Origin: CALMKX01 sp036274895
Lineage (GTDB): Bacteria > Acidobacteriota > Thermoanaerobaculia > Multivoradales > SZUA-115
Reading direction: 5' to 3'
DNA: 48,229 nucleotides
Assembly: GCA_036274895.1 (NCBI GenBank)
Contig: DASUEU010000048.1
Location: forward strand, 1-48,229
Shown: piece after piece, positions 1 to 7,986 of the stretch
Layout: each line of letters begins with the position of its first letter
Numbering within the stretch: the stretch's first letter is position 1
The notes under the pieces: generated by a model
Seen by the model: only the letters and a program-made list of their open reading frames with translations
Databases searched by the model: none
Told to the model about the DNA's origin: nothing
Made by a program: the position numbers and the translations under genes

Positions 1-48
1 CACGAACTGGCGACGCTGCTCCATCGCATCGGTCTCCTTCCAAGGCAT
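1..48 (-). CDS. IS481-family transposase, N-terminal fragment (runs off the window)
   Basis: Reading leftward from the ATG at 48, the 16 codons present give MPWKETDAMEQRRQFV and stay open to the window edge. This matches the usual start of IS481-type integrases, MPWKE..vM..R..FV, which leads into the helix-turn-helix that binds the element ends. The catalytic DDE core would lie further left. The start sits about 90 bases inside the putative terminal repeat, as expected. Nothing here shows whether the element is complete or active. Confidence 0.6.
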   Translation of the reverse strand, partial: MPWKETDAMEQRRQFV

Positions 49-141
49 CACCGGGCCTCCTCTCTGGCCCAAGCATCCTGCCTCGAAGTGTCACCGATCT
101 ACTGAGGTCCCACTGTCACCGATGTCCCGAGGTTGTACACA
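1..141 (-). mobile_element. End of an IS481-like insertion sequence, cut by the window edge
   Basis: The minus strand begins a transposase-like reading frame at base 48. Outside it lies a terminal region with two related copies of TGTCACCGAT (near 89-98 and 114-123), each followed by a GAGGT-type box. The outermost bases read TGTGTACAACC inward from about 141, which fits a terminal repeat starting with TG. Paired boxes outside a start codon are usual for IS481/IS3-type ends. The other end and most of the transposase lie outside the window. The family call rests on 16 residues plus the end structure, so it is an inference. Confidence 0.6.
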
Positions 142-180
142 CAGGGGGCCGCCCCCACCGCGATCCTGAATCCGGTCGTA

Positions 181-204
181 AGGGCAGGCCCCCGTGCCTG
201 CCCT
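181..204. repeat. Perfect 8-bp inverted repeat upstream of mtgA (REP-like hairpin)
   Basis: AGGGCAGG at 181-188 and CCTGCCCT at 197-204 are exact complements around an 8-base loop. Similar GGCAGGC..GCCTGCC hairpins are dispersed in many GC-rich genomes. It lies between the IS end and mtgA. With no T-run it is unlikely to be an intrinsic terminator. Confidence 0.6.
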
Positions 205-260
205 CCGGGGCGAGAGGGCGGCCGCGTCTCTGCCATACTTCTTCGCCTCGGGTTCCAACC

Positions 261-974
261 ATGCGACGCCTCTCCCTGCCCCTCCTCTGCTTCCTGATCC
301 TCGTGAGCCTCTTGCTCGGCTGGGGGCTGTGGGAAGCAATCACCTGGCCGAACGTCGCCAGGCTGGCCAAGGAAGACCCCAAGAGCACGGCCTTCATCGA
401 GCGCTACCAGGGGACCCAAGGCAAGGACGGCAAAAAACGCCGGGCCGACTGGCGCCCGGTCCCAGCCTCGCGGATCTCGAACGAGCTCAAGCACGCCGTG
501 GTAGTGGCCGAGGACATCGACTTCTTCTCCCACCACGGCTTCGCCTGGGAGGAGATCAAGAAGGCATGGAAGGAGGCCAAGGAGCAGGACCGGCCCCTAC
601 GCGGCGCCTCCACCCTCACCCAGCAGCTGGCCAAGAACCTCTGGCTCTCCCCTTCCCGAAATCCGTGGCGCAAGGCCAAAGAGGCCCTTCTGACCCGCGA
701 CCTCGAGCGGCACTTGTCGAAGACGCGGATCCTCGAGCTCTACTTGAACGTGGTCGAGTTCGGCCCCGGCATCTTCGGCGCCGAAGCCGCCTCCCGCCGC
801 TACTTCGGCAAGCCCGCGGCCTTCCTCTCCCGCGCCGAGGCCGTCCAGCTCGCAGCATCTCTGCCCAAACCCTCGCAGTGGCACCCCGGTAGCCGGAGCC
901 GCGTCTACCAGCGCCGCGTCGCCCGCCTGCTGCTCCGGGTGGAGAAGACGGATTGGGTGCGCGGGCAGCTGTGA
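261..974 (+). CDS. mtgA: Monofunctional biosynthetic peptidoglycan transglycosylase
   Basis: This glycosyltransferase family 51 enzyme polymerises lipid II into glycan strands at the outer face of the inner membrane. The 237 residues match MtgA proteins, with no transpeptidase domain. Residues 5-25 form the single membrane anchor. The donor-site motif EDIDFFSHHG contains the catalytic Glu84. GASTLTQQLAKNLWL follows at 115-129, then the RILELYLNVVEFGPGIFGAE block and the YFGK motif. The ATG at 261 is the only start that retains the anchor; no clear ribosome-binding site is visible. The gene stands alone, followed by a palindromic repeat pair. Confidence 0.96.
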   Translation: MRRLSLPLLCFLILVSLLLGWGLWEAITWPNVARLAKEDPKSTAFIERYQGTQGKDGKKRRADWRPVPASRISNELKHAVVVAEDIDFFSHHGFAWEEIKKAWKEAKEQDRPLRGASTLTQQLAKNLWLSPSRNPWRKAKEALLTRDLERHLSKTRILELYLNVVEFGPGIFGAEAASRRYFGKPAAFLSRAEAVQLAASLPKPSQWHPGSRSRVYQRRVARLLLRVEKTDWVRGQL

Positions 975-1009
975 GGAGCCCCCACCCCTTCGGGCCACCC
1001 GCACCTCTC

Positions 1010-1126
1010 GTTCCCACGCTCCGCGTGGGAACGCACGTCCGGGCGCTCTGCGCCCTCCGGACCAGCCGCCGAGACGAAGAGGCCGCGGAGCGGCCGGACT
1101 CGGGTTCCCACGCGGAGCGTGGGAAC
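1010..1126. repeat. Long inverted-repeat element (REPIN-like pair of REP hairpins)
   Basis: Two 23-bp imperfect palindromes of the type GTTCCCACGC...GTGGGAAC lie at 1010-1032 and 1104-1126. The second is the exact reverse complement of the first. Similarity continues inward: GTCCGGGCGCTCTGCGCC near 1037-1054 pairs imperfectly with GCCGCGGAGCGGCCGGAC near 1082-1099. The whole 117 bp could fold as one long hairpin. Two inverted REP copies define a REPIN, which RAYT-type transposases mobilise; no RAYT gene is in the window. The element ends 19 bases before the next start codon. Confidence 0.8.
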
Positions 1127-1144
1127 CAGGAAAGGAGACACTCC

Positions 1145-1909
1145 ATGAGTCGTTCTCTGCTCGCCCTTCCCCTCCTTCCCATTCTCCTCGCCTCCCCCAC
1201 CACCGCCGAGCCGCCCAAGCAGTCGACCCTGCCGATCGTCGAGCGCTCGATCGCCTTCCATGGCGGCGAGGTCTTCCGCCGTTCGGTGATCTCCCTCGGG
1301 ATCTGCTCCCGTTCTGGCTGCTTCGACATCCGGGCGCGGATCGACGGCGACGGCTTCGACTACGTGGTCGAGGGCGAGAGCAGCGGCAAGCGGCGCAAGG
1401 TCCACTGGTGGAACGACGGTGTCGAGCAGTGGCTGGATGGTCAGGCCGTGACCTTGGACGAGAAGGGCCGTCAAGCGGCGCGGGACTTCGTGAGTGCCCG
1501 CGTCTACTTCCCCTTCCTGCCCTTCCGCCTCGCCGATGCTTCGGCCTGGAAGCAAGACCTGGGGCTCGAGCGGTGGGGCGAGCGCTCGCTCCACAAGGTC
1601 AAGGTGACCTTCACCGCCGGCTCCTCCACCGACGCCGGGGACGAGTACCTCTACTGGTTCGACCCCGAGACCGGCCGGCTCGAGCAATTCGCCTACAGCT
1701 TCGGCCAGGGTGAGAACGGCGGCCTGCGCTTCCGCCGCGGCCGCGAGTACCGCCGAGTGGGCGGCATGCTCTTCTTCGACCAGGAGAACCTCGCCCTCGA
1801 CGGCCCGGGCCTCGAAGTGGGCATGATCACTCCCGCCTTCGTCGCCGAGCGCATGAAGCCGCTCTCGGTGGTCGAGCTCCGAGACGTGAAGGTCGAGCCC
1901 CTGCCCTGA
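1145..1909 (+). CDS. Secreted DUF6503-like protein
   Basis: The protein has 254 residues. The first 20 or so form a Sec signal peptide (MSRSLLALPLLPILLASPTTAEP). The body resembles the DUF6503 family: an opening IVERSIAFHGG segment, the acidic-aromatic YLYWFDPETGRLEQFAYS strand and RVGGMLFFDQENL near the C-terminus. Members are exported proteins of bacteria from soil and marine habitats; no biochemical role is established. The start at 1145 has AAAGGAGA eight bases upstream and gives a clean signal peptide, whereas the open frame further upstream runs through the inverted-repeat element. The gene appears monocistronic. Confidence 0.75.
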   Translation: MSRSLLALPLLPILLASPTTAEPPKQSTLPIVERSIAFHGGEVFRRSVISLGICSRSGCFDIRARIDGDGFDYVVEGESSGKRRKVHWWNDGVEQWLDGQAVTLDEKGRQAARDFVSARVYFPFLPFRLADASAWKQDLGLERWGERSLHKVKVTFTAGSSTDAGDEYLYWFDPETGRLEQFAYSFGQGENGGLRFRRGREYRRVGGMLFFDQENLALDGPGLEVGMITPAFVAERMKPLSVVELRDVKVEPLP

Positions 1910-1931
1910 GCTAGCGGAGAGGCTCAATACC

Positions 1932-1987
1932 TTGACAATCTAGGCATCCTGGTTCATCCTCCCGATACCCAGACAATCTAGGTCTGG
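1932..1987 (+). promoter_or_regulatory. Candidate promoter and operator of the PadR-permease operon
   Basis: TTGACA at 1932-1937 with CATCCT at 1955-1960 (17-base spacer) forms a plausible but weak sigma-70 promoter. The 11-mer GACAATCTAGG occurs twice: at 1934-1944, overlapping the -35, and at 1972-1982. The second copy lies inside a perfect 6-bp-arm palindrome, CCAGAC-N7-GTCTGG (1969-1987). Copies over the -35 and downstream suit autorepression by the PadR protein encoded next. That link is inferred from position. Confidence 0.55.
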
Positions 1988-2005
1988 TGTCGATCTCCGG
2001 GAGGA

Positions 2006-2344
2006 ATGATGGCGGAACCTGGCAACGACCTGCTGCGTGGCACCCTCGACACGCTGATCCTCTCGACCCTCCGGGGCTCCCCCCGCCACGGCTACGGCAT
2101 CGCCCGCTGGCTCGAGCAGAGGAGCGGCGAGGCGCTGTCAATCGAGGAGGGCTCCCTCTACCCGGCCCTCTACCGCCTCGAGAGGCAGGGCGCCATCGAG
2201 GCCGAGTGGGGCACCTCGGAGCTGGGCCGGCGGGCCAAGCTCTACCGCCTCACGCCCCAAGGCCACAGCGCCCTCGAGCGCGACACCGAGCGCTGGCTCG
2301 CCTTCTCGCGAGCCGTGTCCCAGGTGCTGCTGGCGGAGGCCTGA
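2006..2344 (+). CDS. PadR-family transcriptional repressor
   Basis: This is a short 112-residue PadR of the winged-helix type that pairs with ABC permeases. The N-terminus has the family signature LLRGTLDTLILSTLRGSPRHGYGIARWL, followed by EGSLYPALYRLERQGAIEAEW and GRRAKLYRLTPQG, which form the recognition helix and wing. The C-terminal dimerisation helix is short. GGGAGG lies just upstream; the ATG at 2006 is used here, though ATG 2009 is equally possible. The permease starts 3 bases after the stop, so the two are one transcript. PadR-ADOP pairs are typical of Acidobacteriota, where the repressor is thought to control its own operon through sites like those at 1934-1987. Confidence 0.92.
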   Translation: MMAEPGNDLLRGTLDTLILSTLRGSPRHGYGIARWLEQRSGEALSIEEGSLYPALYRLERQGAIEAEWGTSELGRRAKLYRLTPQGHSALERDTERWLAFSRAVSQVLLAEA

Positions 2345-2347
2345 GCC

Positions 2348-4999
2348 ATGCGGCGCTCCGTGCAGTCCCCGCTGTGGAAGGTGCCGGTGGACGAGGAGGT
2401 GGCCGAGGAGCTGGCGCTCCACCTCGAGCTGCGCACCCGCCAGTACGTCGAAGAGGGGCTCTCCGAGGAGGCCGCGCGCGGCAAGGCCCTCGAGCGCTTC
2501 GGCGACCCCGGCCGCTTCGATGCCCTCTGCCGGCAGCTCGCCCAGCAACGCGACCGCCGCTCGCGCTGGCGGGAACGCCTGGACGACCTCATGGGCGACG
2601 CCCGCCTCGCCCTGCGCCAGCTGGGCCGCCGGCCTGGCTTCACCGCCACGGCCGTACTGCTCCTGGGCTTGGGGCTCGGCGCCGGGGTGGCGAGCTTCTC
2701 CCTGCTCGACCGCGCTCTCCTGCAGCCGCCGCCTTTCGCTCACCCCGAGGGCATCCTGACCGTGTGGGAGACCCAGGAGGCCCGCGCCCGGCTCAAGAAC
2801 GTGGTCGGGCCGGCCAACTTCGTGCTCTGGCGGGAGGAGAACGAGAGCTTCGAGAGGCTGGCCGGCTTCATCACCATCCGCGTCAACTTGACCGGCGACG
2901 GCGAGCCCCTGCGGGCGGCGTCGCGGGTGGTGACCGAGGGCTACTTCGAGATCCTCGGCCGGGCGCCCTCGATGGGCCGGACCTTCGTACCCGAGGACTA
3001 TCTGGGGGAAGGAGGAGACGTCGCGGTGCTCTCCCACCGCCTCTGGCTACAGCGCTTCGGCGGCGACCCCGCGGTCATCGGCAAAAGGGTCGAGATCGAC
3101 GGCACGGCCCACGAGATCGTGGGGGTGATGCCGCCGGGAGTGGGCCTCGATATGGGACCGTCGGTCTCGCCCTACGGCGACGAGCCGGATCTGTGGAGCC
3201 CGCTCGCCGTCACCGAGGCCTGGCGGGCGCCCCGTGGTCGTTGGCTGATGGTGCTCGGCCGCCTGCGACCGGGGGTGAGCCCCGGCCAGGCCGCCGCCGA
3301 GATGGACGCCCTCGCCGCACGAGGCGAAGCTCTCTTCCCCGACTTCAACGCCGGCTGGGGCGCCCACGTCGTGCCGCTGGCCGAGCACTTGCGCGCCCAC
3401 CTGCGACTGCCGATCCTGGCCCTCGCCGGCGCCGTGGCCCTGATGCTGCTGATCGTCTGCGTCAACACGGTGAGCCTGCTGCTGCTGCGCGCCGCCGGGA
3501 GGCGGGGCGAGGTCGCCCTGCGCTCCGCCCTGGGGGCCGGGCGGGGGCGACTCGCCCGCCAGCTGCTCACCGAGGGCGCCGTGCTCGCCCTGCTGGGGGG
3601 AACGGTCGGCATGGTCATCGCCCTGCTGCTCCAGCGTCTGGCTCCCTCGTTCCTGCCAGCCGAGCTGCTGGCCGGTCTGGGCTCCGGCCTGGCGCCCAGC
3701 TCCCTCGCCGTGGCCTTCGCGCTGGTGGGCTTCGCCACGCTGGTCTTCGGCGGCCTGCCCGCCCTCTTCGCTCTGCGCAGCCAGGGGACCCTGCGCTCCG
3801 CCCGCACCACGGAGGACCGCGGGCGGCACCGGCTGCGCTCCGGCCTGGTGGTGGCGGAGATCGCCCTGGCCGTGGTGCTGTTGGTGGGCGCGGGGCTGAT
3901 GCTGCGCTCGATGCGGCAGCTGCTGGCGGTCGACCCCGGCTTCGACCAGAACGACCTGCTCACCCTCTCGGTCTCGGTGCGCCGGGGTACCGAGGAAGCG
4001 GCGACGCGCCAGTTCTGGCAGCGCTTCCTGGAGCGCGTGGCGGCCCTTCCCGGCGTCGAGAAGGCCGGGGCGGTGAGCCACATCCCGCTGGCGAGCGTGG
4101 GCGCCGCGACCTCCTACTTCTCCACCGATCGGCCGGAGCCGGCACCCGCCGACCAGCCCGCGGCGGCAATCCGGGTGGTGCGGGGAGACTACTTCGCGGC
4201 CATGGGCACACCGCTCTTGGCCGGGAGGGGCTTCGACAGCCGCGACCAGGCCGGCGCGGCCTTGGGCTCGGTCGTCGTCAACCAGACCCTGGCCGAGCGC
4301 AACTGGCCCGGGCAGTCGCCGCTCGGCAAGCAGCTGCGGGTGTACTGGGGCGAAGCTGGTGAAAGAGAGGTGGTCGGGGTGGTGGGGGACGTGCGTTTCG
4401 CCGACCTCGAGACACCGGCGCGGGACACCATCTATTTCTCCCACGAGCAGGAGGTGGAGAGCGGCCTGACCCTGGTGGTGCGCACCAGGCTGCCCGCGGA
4501 CCAGCTGTTGCCCGGCGTGCGGGCGGCCCTGGCCGAGCTGGATCCGAGTCTGCCGATCTACAACGTCCGCTCTCTCGCCGGGGTGGTGGCGGGCTCGGTG
4601 GCCGAGAAGCGCTTCCTCTCGCGGGCCATCGCTCTCTTCGCCCTGCTCGCCCTGCTCCTTGCTGCCTTCGGCATCTACAGCACCTCGGCCTTCGCCGTGG
4701 TGGAGCGCACCCGCGAGCTGGGCTTGCGCCTCGCCCTCGGCTCGACGCCCGGCCAAGTGGCCGGCCTGGTGCTCAAGCAGGCCGGCCGGCTGACGGCCGT
4801 GGCCCTGGCCGCCGGCCTGGTGGCCGCCCTGACCCTGGGGGAGGTCGCCCGCGCCCTGCTTTTCGGAGTCCAGCCGACCGACCCGGCGACCCTGGCCACG
4901 GTGGTCAGCGTCCTCGGCGCCGCCGCCCTCCTGGCCGCCCTCGGCCCGGCCCTGCGGGCGGCTTCGCTGGAACCGATGCGCACGCTCAAGGAGGAGTGA
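2348..4999 (+). CDS. ADOP-type ABC transporter permease (MacB/FtsX family) with PadR-linked prefix domain
   Basis: The protein has 883 residues. Residues 1-80 are the helical 'permease prefix' domain seen in ADOP proteins encoded beside PadR. LMGDARLALRQLGRRPGF then leads into the first transmembrane helix. A MacB-like periplasmic domain follows, then a three-helix FtsX domain around 355-475 (LMLLIVCVNTVSLLLLRAAGR). A second copy of helix, periplasmic domain and FtsX domain ends near residue 880. This duplicated architecture makes a full permease in one chain. No ATPase gene is adjacent, so it must use one encoded elsewhere, or act without one. Substrate unknown; relatives are linked to export of peptides, drugs or lipids. 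It is co-transcribed with the PadR gene. Confidence 0.92.
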   Translation: MRRSVQSPLWKVPVDEEVAEELALHLELRTRQYVEEGLSEEAARGKALERFGDPGRFDALCRQLAQQRDRRSRWRERLDDLMGDARLALRQLGRRPGFTATAVLLLGLGLGAGVASFSLLDRALLQPPPFAHPEGILTVWETQEARARLKNVVGPANFVLWREENESFERLAGFITIRVNLTGDGEPLRAASRVVTEGYFEILGRAPSMGRTFVPEDYLGEGGDVAVLSHRLWLQRFGGDPAVIGKRVEIDGTAHEIVGVMPPGVGLDMGPSVSPYGDEPDLWSPLAVTEAWRAPRGRWLMVLGRLRPGVSPGQAAAEMDALAARGEALFPDFNAGWGAHVVPLAEHLRAHLRLPILALAGAVALMLLIVCVNTVSLLLLRAAGRRGEVALRSALGAGRGRLARQLLTEGAVLALLGGTVGMVIALLLQRLAPSFLPAELLAGLGSGLAPSSLAVAFALVGFATLVFGGLPALFALRSQGTLRSARTTEDRGRHRLRSGLVVAEIALAVVLLVGAGLMLRSMRQLLAVDPGFDQNDLLTLSVSVRRGTEEAATRQFWQRFLERVAALPGVEKAGAVSHIPLASVGAATSYFSTDRPEPAPADQPAAAIRVVRGDYFAAMGTPLLAGRGFDSRDQAGAALGSVVVNQTLAERNWPGQSPLGKQLRVYWGEAGEREVVGVVGDVRFADLETPARDTIYFSHEQEVESGLTLVVRTRLPADQLLPGVRAALAELDPSLPIYNVRSLAGVVAGSVAEKRFLSRAIALFALLALLLAAFGIYSTSAFAVVERTRELGLRLALGSTPGQVAGLVLKQAGRLTAVALAAGLVAALTLGEVARALLFGVQPTDPATLATVVSVLGAAALLAALGPALRAASLEPMRTLKEE

Positions 5000-5008
5000 G
5001 GGGAGCTC

Positions 5009-5033
5009 TCCCGAAATGGCTGGCACCTCGGGG
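5009..5033. repeat. Intergenic palindromic repeat, GGCTGGCACC type
   Basis: TCCCGAAATGGCTGGCACCT... lies in the 42-base gap between the convergent permease and phosphatase genes. It belongs to a family found at eight places in this window, with core CCCGAARTGSCTGGCACCTC. It may act as a bidirectional stem-loop between two 3' ends, but no T-run is present. Confidence 0.75.
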
Positions 5034-5041
5034 CAGTCACC

Positions 5042-6409
5042 TCAGGGGGCTTCGCCAACGTCGACCACGACGATCGTCACGTCGTCCTGGAACTCCGCAT
5101 CCGGGCCGACCCAGCGGCGCAGGTCGGCGAGGATCTGTTCCACCAGCCGCTCGGGCGTCGAGGCGGCGCTGGCGACCAGGAGGCGCTCGAGGCAGACGTC
5201 GCCAAAGAGCTCGTCGGCGGCGTTCGCGGCTTCGAGCAGCCCATCGGAGAAGAAGAGCAGGCGGTCGCCAGCGCCCAGGGACACCTCGGCCATGGCGTAC
5301 TGAGCCCGGGGATCGAAGGCGAGCAGGAGGCCGCGTTGGTCGAGCCGCTCGAGATGGCCATCTCGTCGCAGCAGCAACGGCGCGGGGTGTCCGGCGCTCG
5401 CGTAGCGCAGCCTGCCCTCGGCCGTGTCGATCGCGGCGCAGCACGCCGTCACGAAGGCGCCCTTGAACCTGCCACAGAGGGCTCGGTTGATCTGTGAGAG
5501 CGCCTCGGCCGGTCGATCGAGCCGATCCGCCTCCGCCACGAAGGCGATCTTGACCATCGATGCGACCAGCGCCGCCGGCACGCCGTGGCCGGTGACGTCG
5601 GCCACGATGACCCCCAGGCGGTGTGGCTGCTGGGCGGCGAAGTCATAGAAATCGCCGCCGATGGCGCTCATGGGGAGATAGCGTGCCGCCACGCGAAGAC
5701 CGGCGATCTCCGGCAGAGTGCGAGGCAAGAGAGATTGCTGGATTTCCCGAGCGAGCTCGAGCTCGCGAGAAACCGCCACCAGCCGACGCTCGCCGGCGAG
5801 CATGCGCTGGACCACCAGATAGCCTACTGAGGTCATGAAGATCAGCATGGCGAGGGGCTCGAGCTGGACCTCACCACCGAGGGTCTGGTAGGTCGCGGCA
5901 GTGAGGAAGAGCAACCCGCCCACGACCGCCACGCGGAACTCGCCGGGCCAGCTCTCCCGCCACCAATTGGCCAAGACGTGGGCCGCAACGATGCCGCCTG
6001 CGATCAGCACCACGGGCCGGTTGAGCCACAGCGTGGCGCCCGGCTGGCCACGGACCAGGTCGTGCGCAATGGCCAGGCTGGCATAGACCGCAGCCGCCTG
6101 CCAAGTCCGGCGCAGGGTGCATCGCCACCCTGGTCCGAACAGGGACTCGATGAACAGGCCGCCCGGCACGAGGATCGTGTAGGTGATGAAGGCATCCTGA
6201 TAGCGCCAGAAGAGCTCCGGCAGAAAGGGCTGAACCAGCTCCGAGTGCCCGGCGAGGCGGGCGCCGTAGAGGAGCCCGAAGAGGCCGAACCAGATCGGCG
6301 TGCGGTCGCCAACGGCCGAGCGCCAGGCCCCGGAGACGACCGCGATCAAGCCCATCGCAAGGATCAACGAGGCGATGATCACTTCCGACAGCTCGCTGGG
6401 GGAAACCAT
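5042..6409 (-). CDS. Membrane-anchored SpoIIE/RsbU-type serine phosphatase
   Basis: The protein has 455 residues. The first 205 contain six or seven hydrophobic segments, a probable membrane sensor region that resembles no named domain. A short coiled linker, ELELAREIQQSLLP (216-229), precedes a PP2C-like SpoIIE domain (about 240-455). Metal ligands are visible: Asp253 in IGGDFYD, Asp271 in VADVTGHG, Asp389 in FSDGLLE and Asp442/443 in QDDVTIVVV. RsbU-like enzymes dephosphorylate anti-anti-sigma (STAS) proteins and so control sigma-factor release. No STAS, RsbW or sigma gene is adjacent, so the partner is elsewhere. The gene converges on the ADOP permease. Confidence 0.93.
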   Translation of the reverse strand: MVSPSELSEVIIASLILAMGLIAVVSGAWRSAVGDRTPIWFGLFGLLYGARLAGHSELVQPFLPELFWRYQDAFITYTILVPGGLFIESLFGPGWRCTLRRTWQAAAVYASLAIAHDLVRGQPGATLWLNRPVVLIAGGIVAAHVLANWWRESWPGEFRVAVVGGLLFLTAATYQTLGGEVQLEPLAMLIFMTSVGYLVVQRMLAGERRLVAVSRELELAREIQQSLLPRTLPEIAGLRVAARYLPMSAIGGDFYDFAAQQPHRLGVIVADVTGHGVPAALVASMVKIAFVAEADRLDRPAEALSQINRALCGRFKGAFVTACCAAIDTAEGRLRYASAGHPAPLLLRRDGHLERLDQRGLLLAFDPRAQYAMAEVSLGAGDRLLFFSDGLLEAANAADELFGDVCLERLLVASAASTPERLVEQILADLRRWVGPDAEFQDDVTIVVVDVGEAP

Positions 6410-6482
6410 CGCGGATCAGCTTACTCCACGGATTGGCGACAGGGGGCTGCGACTCTCGGCTGCGGGAGAAGCTCGCTGATGA

Positions 6483-6518
6483 CCAGACAATCCAGGTCTG
6501 ATCTCGATCTGCGGGCGG
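6483..6518 (+). promoter_or_regulatory. Second copy of the PadR operator-like box, upstream of an outer-membrane protein gene
   Basis: This 36-base stretch matches 1969-2004 at 31 positions by eye. It includes the palindrome CAGAC-N7-GTCTG at 6484-6500 and a following TCGATCT-N-CGGG-N-GG tail. In the first copy the tail contains the ribosome-binding site of padR; here it lies about 60 bases before the start at 6581. Either the downstream gene belongs to the same regulon, or this is the relic of another PadR promoter. Confidence 0.5.
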
Positions 6519-6580
6519 CAGGCCGAAGGATCTCGGCCCGCCCGGCATCCTCTCTGGTAGTGACCAGAAAGGAGACCCCT

Positions 6581-7636
6581 ATGAAGAGAGCCGACACGAC
6601 GGTGCGCCCCTTCGGCAGCGCTGTGTTGGGACTGGTCCTCGCCTTGCCGACCGGATGGCCGAGCGGAGCGGCAGCGAGTGGGGGGACGTGGAACGTGGAG
6701 CTCGAGCCCGTCTTCCTCGAGGCGCTCGGGCACGACCAGCACGTCTTGACCACTCACGAGGTCGACGCCGACGGCTCGCCCCCCACGGACCGCGCGAACG
6801 CCGTGTCCCTCGACTCCGAGGCGGCCCTCGCCTACCGCGCGAGGGTGCTCCACGAGCGGGGCTCGTGGGGCTACGGCCTGGACTTCCTCATCTTCCGCAC
6901 CGACCAGCAGGTCGACCCCTTGCGAGCCTCTGCGGACGGCCCGGGAAGTGCGATCGACCAGCGGATCTTCGAGGTCGCCGGTCGACGCTTCGCCTCGACG
7001 GGACCGGGCCAGGTGCTCTACTTCCAGACCCTGGAAGACACCACCGTCGAGCTCTGGGTCCTCGACCTTTACGCCACCCGGGTGCTGGCGGAGACTCCGG
7101 GAAGCTCGCTGGTGGTGGTCCTCGGGGTGCGCAACGCGGACTTCGACAACGACTACCGAGCGGTGGCCGGGGTCGAGGGTGTGGGCGGGGTGCGGATCGA
7201 CGCGTCGTCGAACTACAGCCGGATGATCGGCCCTCTCGTCGGTCTCTCTGCCCGGCTCGAGCGCGGCCGCCACTCCTTTGGCGGCGACCTTCGCCAGTCG
7301 GTGGTGCTGGGCGAGATCGAACTGTCGAGGACGCTACGGGACTTCTCGGGGTCACCGGGAGCCTTCGCCGGACCGCCCGAGGAGGTGCCGCCAGGGCTCG
7401 CCCAGGATCGGCTGGTCACCCAACAGGACATCGCCGTGCCGATGACCGACGTGCGCGTCCTCTGGGGCTTTCGTCTCACCGACCACGTCGCGCTCGGCCT
7501 GAGTCTCGGCGCCACGGTCTGGTGGGATCTCGCAGTTCCGCCCGGCGTGCAGCCCGGGCCAGGCGGAGACGAGAGGCTCAACGAGAACACCATCGTGACC
7601 TACGGCCTGGGAGCCACGCTGAAGGTCAAGTTCTAG
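6581..7636 (+). CDS. Exported outer-membrane beta-barrel candidate
   Basis: The protein has 351 residues. A signal peptide occupies about 1-31 (VLGLVLALPTGWPSGAAASG). The mature part consists of alternating polar/hydrophobic strands such as YGLDFLIFRTDQQV, SLVVVLGVRNADF, MIGPLVGLSARLERG and VALGLSLGATVWWDLAV. It ends in ATLKVKF, a C-terminal aromatic typical of barrels folded by BamA. These points suggest an outer-membrane barrel of a dozen or so strands; no named family is recognised with confidence. The ATG at 6581 has AAAGGAGA upstream and produces the signal peptide; the longer open frame upstream is antisense to the phosphatase. An operator-like box lies at 6483-6518. Confidence 0.6.
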   Translation: MKRADTTVRPFGSAVLGLVLALPTGWPSGAAASGGTWNVELEPVFLEALGHDQHVLTTHEVDADGSPPTDRANAVSLDSEAALAYRARVLHERGSWGYGLDFLIFRTDQQVDPLRASADGPGSAIDQRIFEVAGRRFASTGPGQVLYFQTLEDTTVELWVLDLYATRVLAETPGSSLVVVLGVRNADFDNDYRAVAGVEGVGGVRIDASSNYSRMIGPLVGLSARLERGRHSFGGDLRQSVVLGEIELSRTLRDFSGSPGAFAGPPEEVPPGLAQDRLVTQQDIAVPMTDVRVLWGFRLTDHVALGLSLGATVWWDLAVPPGVQPGPGGDERLNENTIVTYGLGATLKVKF

Positions 7637-7696
7637 GGGTGTGCATCGAACCGAGGGCTGAGCTGGGAGTCGAAGAGGGTGGGCACCCTGGCGAGC

Positions 7697-7792
7697 TCAG
7701 CGCGTGCGAGAGAGCCAATAACCCGGGCGCCGGGCGTGGTGGGCGACGGCAAAGATCACTATGCCCTCGGGGACGGCTCGGTAGAGCACTCG
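7697..7792 (-). pseudogene. C-terminal remnant of a ParE/RelE-like toxin
   Basis: In the frame ending at TGA 7697-7699, the minus strand gives RVLYRAVPEGIVIFAVAHHA followed by RRPGYWLSRTR. This is the final beta-hairpin and the conserved A.AH...RPGYW end of ParE/RelE-fold toxins, which are normally about 95-100 residues. The N-terminal two-thirds is missing. The fragment overlaps the 3' end of the antitoxin gene in another frame, suggesting that one deletion removed the antitoxin tail and most of the toxin. Confidence 0.75.
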
Positions 7793-7986
7793 GCGAAGAC
7801 CAGGTTCGCGGGGTAGGTCTCCACCTCGCCGCTCTTAAAAGCTGCGACCCGGGCTTCGAGCTCTACCGCCCAGGCGGCCTCGATCTCTGCCAGGGCCGGG
7901 CCCCGGAGCGAGTCGAGCAGGGTGTCAGCGAGCCGGGGACGCTCCTCTTCCGTGAGCTGGCGGGCTTGCTCTTCGCGCTCGATCAA
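7759..7986 (-). CDS. Addiction-module antitoxin-like protein (TIGR02574 type), C-terminus disrupted
   Basis: The core EEQARQLTEEERPRLADTLL followed by DSL, AWAVELEARVAAFKSGEVET matches the small 'putative addiction module component' antitoxins. These normally end a few residues after a YPAEEVF-like stretch. Here the tail reads YPANLVFAECSTEPSPRA and comes from toxin sequence in the wrong frame. TTG at 7986 overlaps the HIT stop codon. An alternative is ATT at 7996-7998, five bases after a strong AAGGAG, which adds PATL and better fits the family's N-terminus. The HIT gene is immediately upstream, so the two may be co-transcribed. With the toxin destroyed, the protein is probably a non-functional leftover. 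Confidence 0.65.
   Translation of the reverse strand: MIEREEQARQLTEEERPRLADTLLDSLRGPALAEIEAAWAVELEARVAAFKSGEVETYPANLVFAECSTEPSPRA

Noticed and set aside
1987..4362. A 791-codon open frame overlapping the PadR and permease genes
   Set aside because: It is rich in Pro, Arg and Ala and has no domain; it is a shadow of the permease frame in GC-rich DNA.
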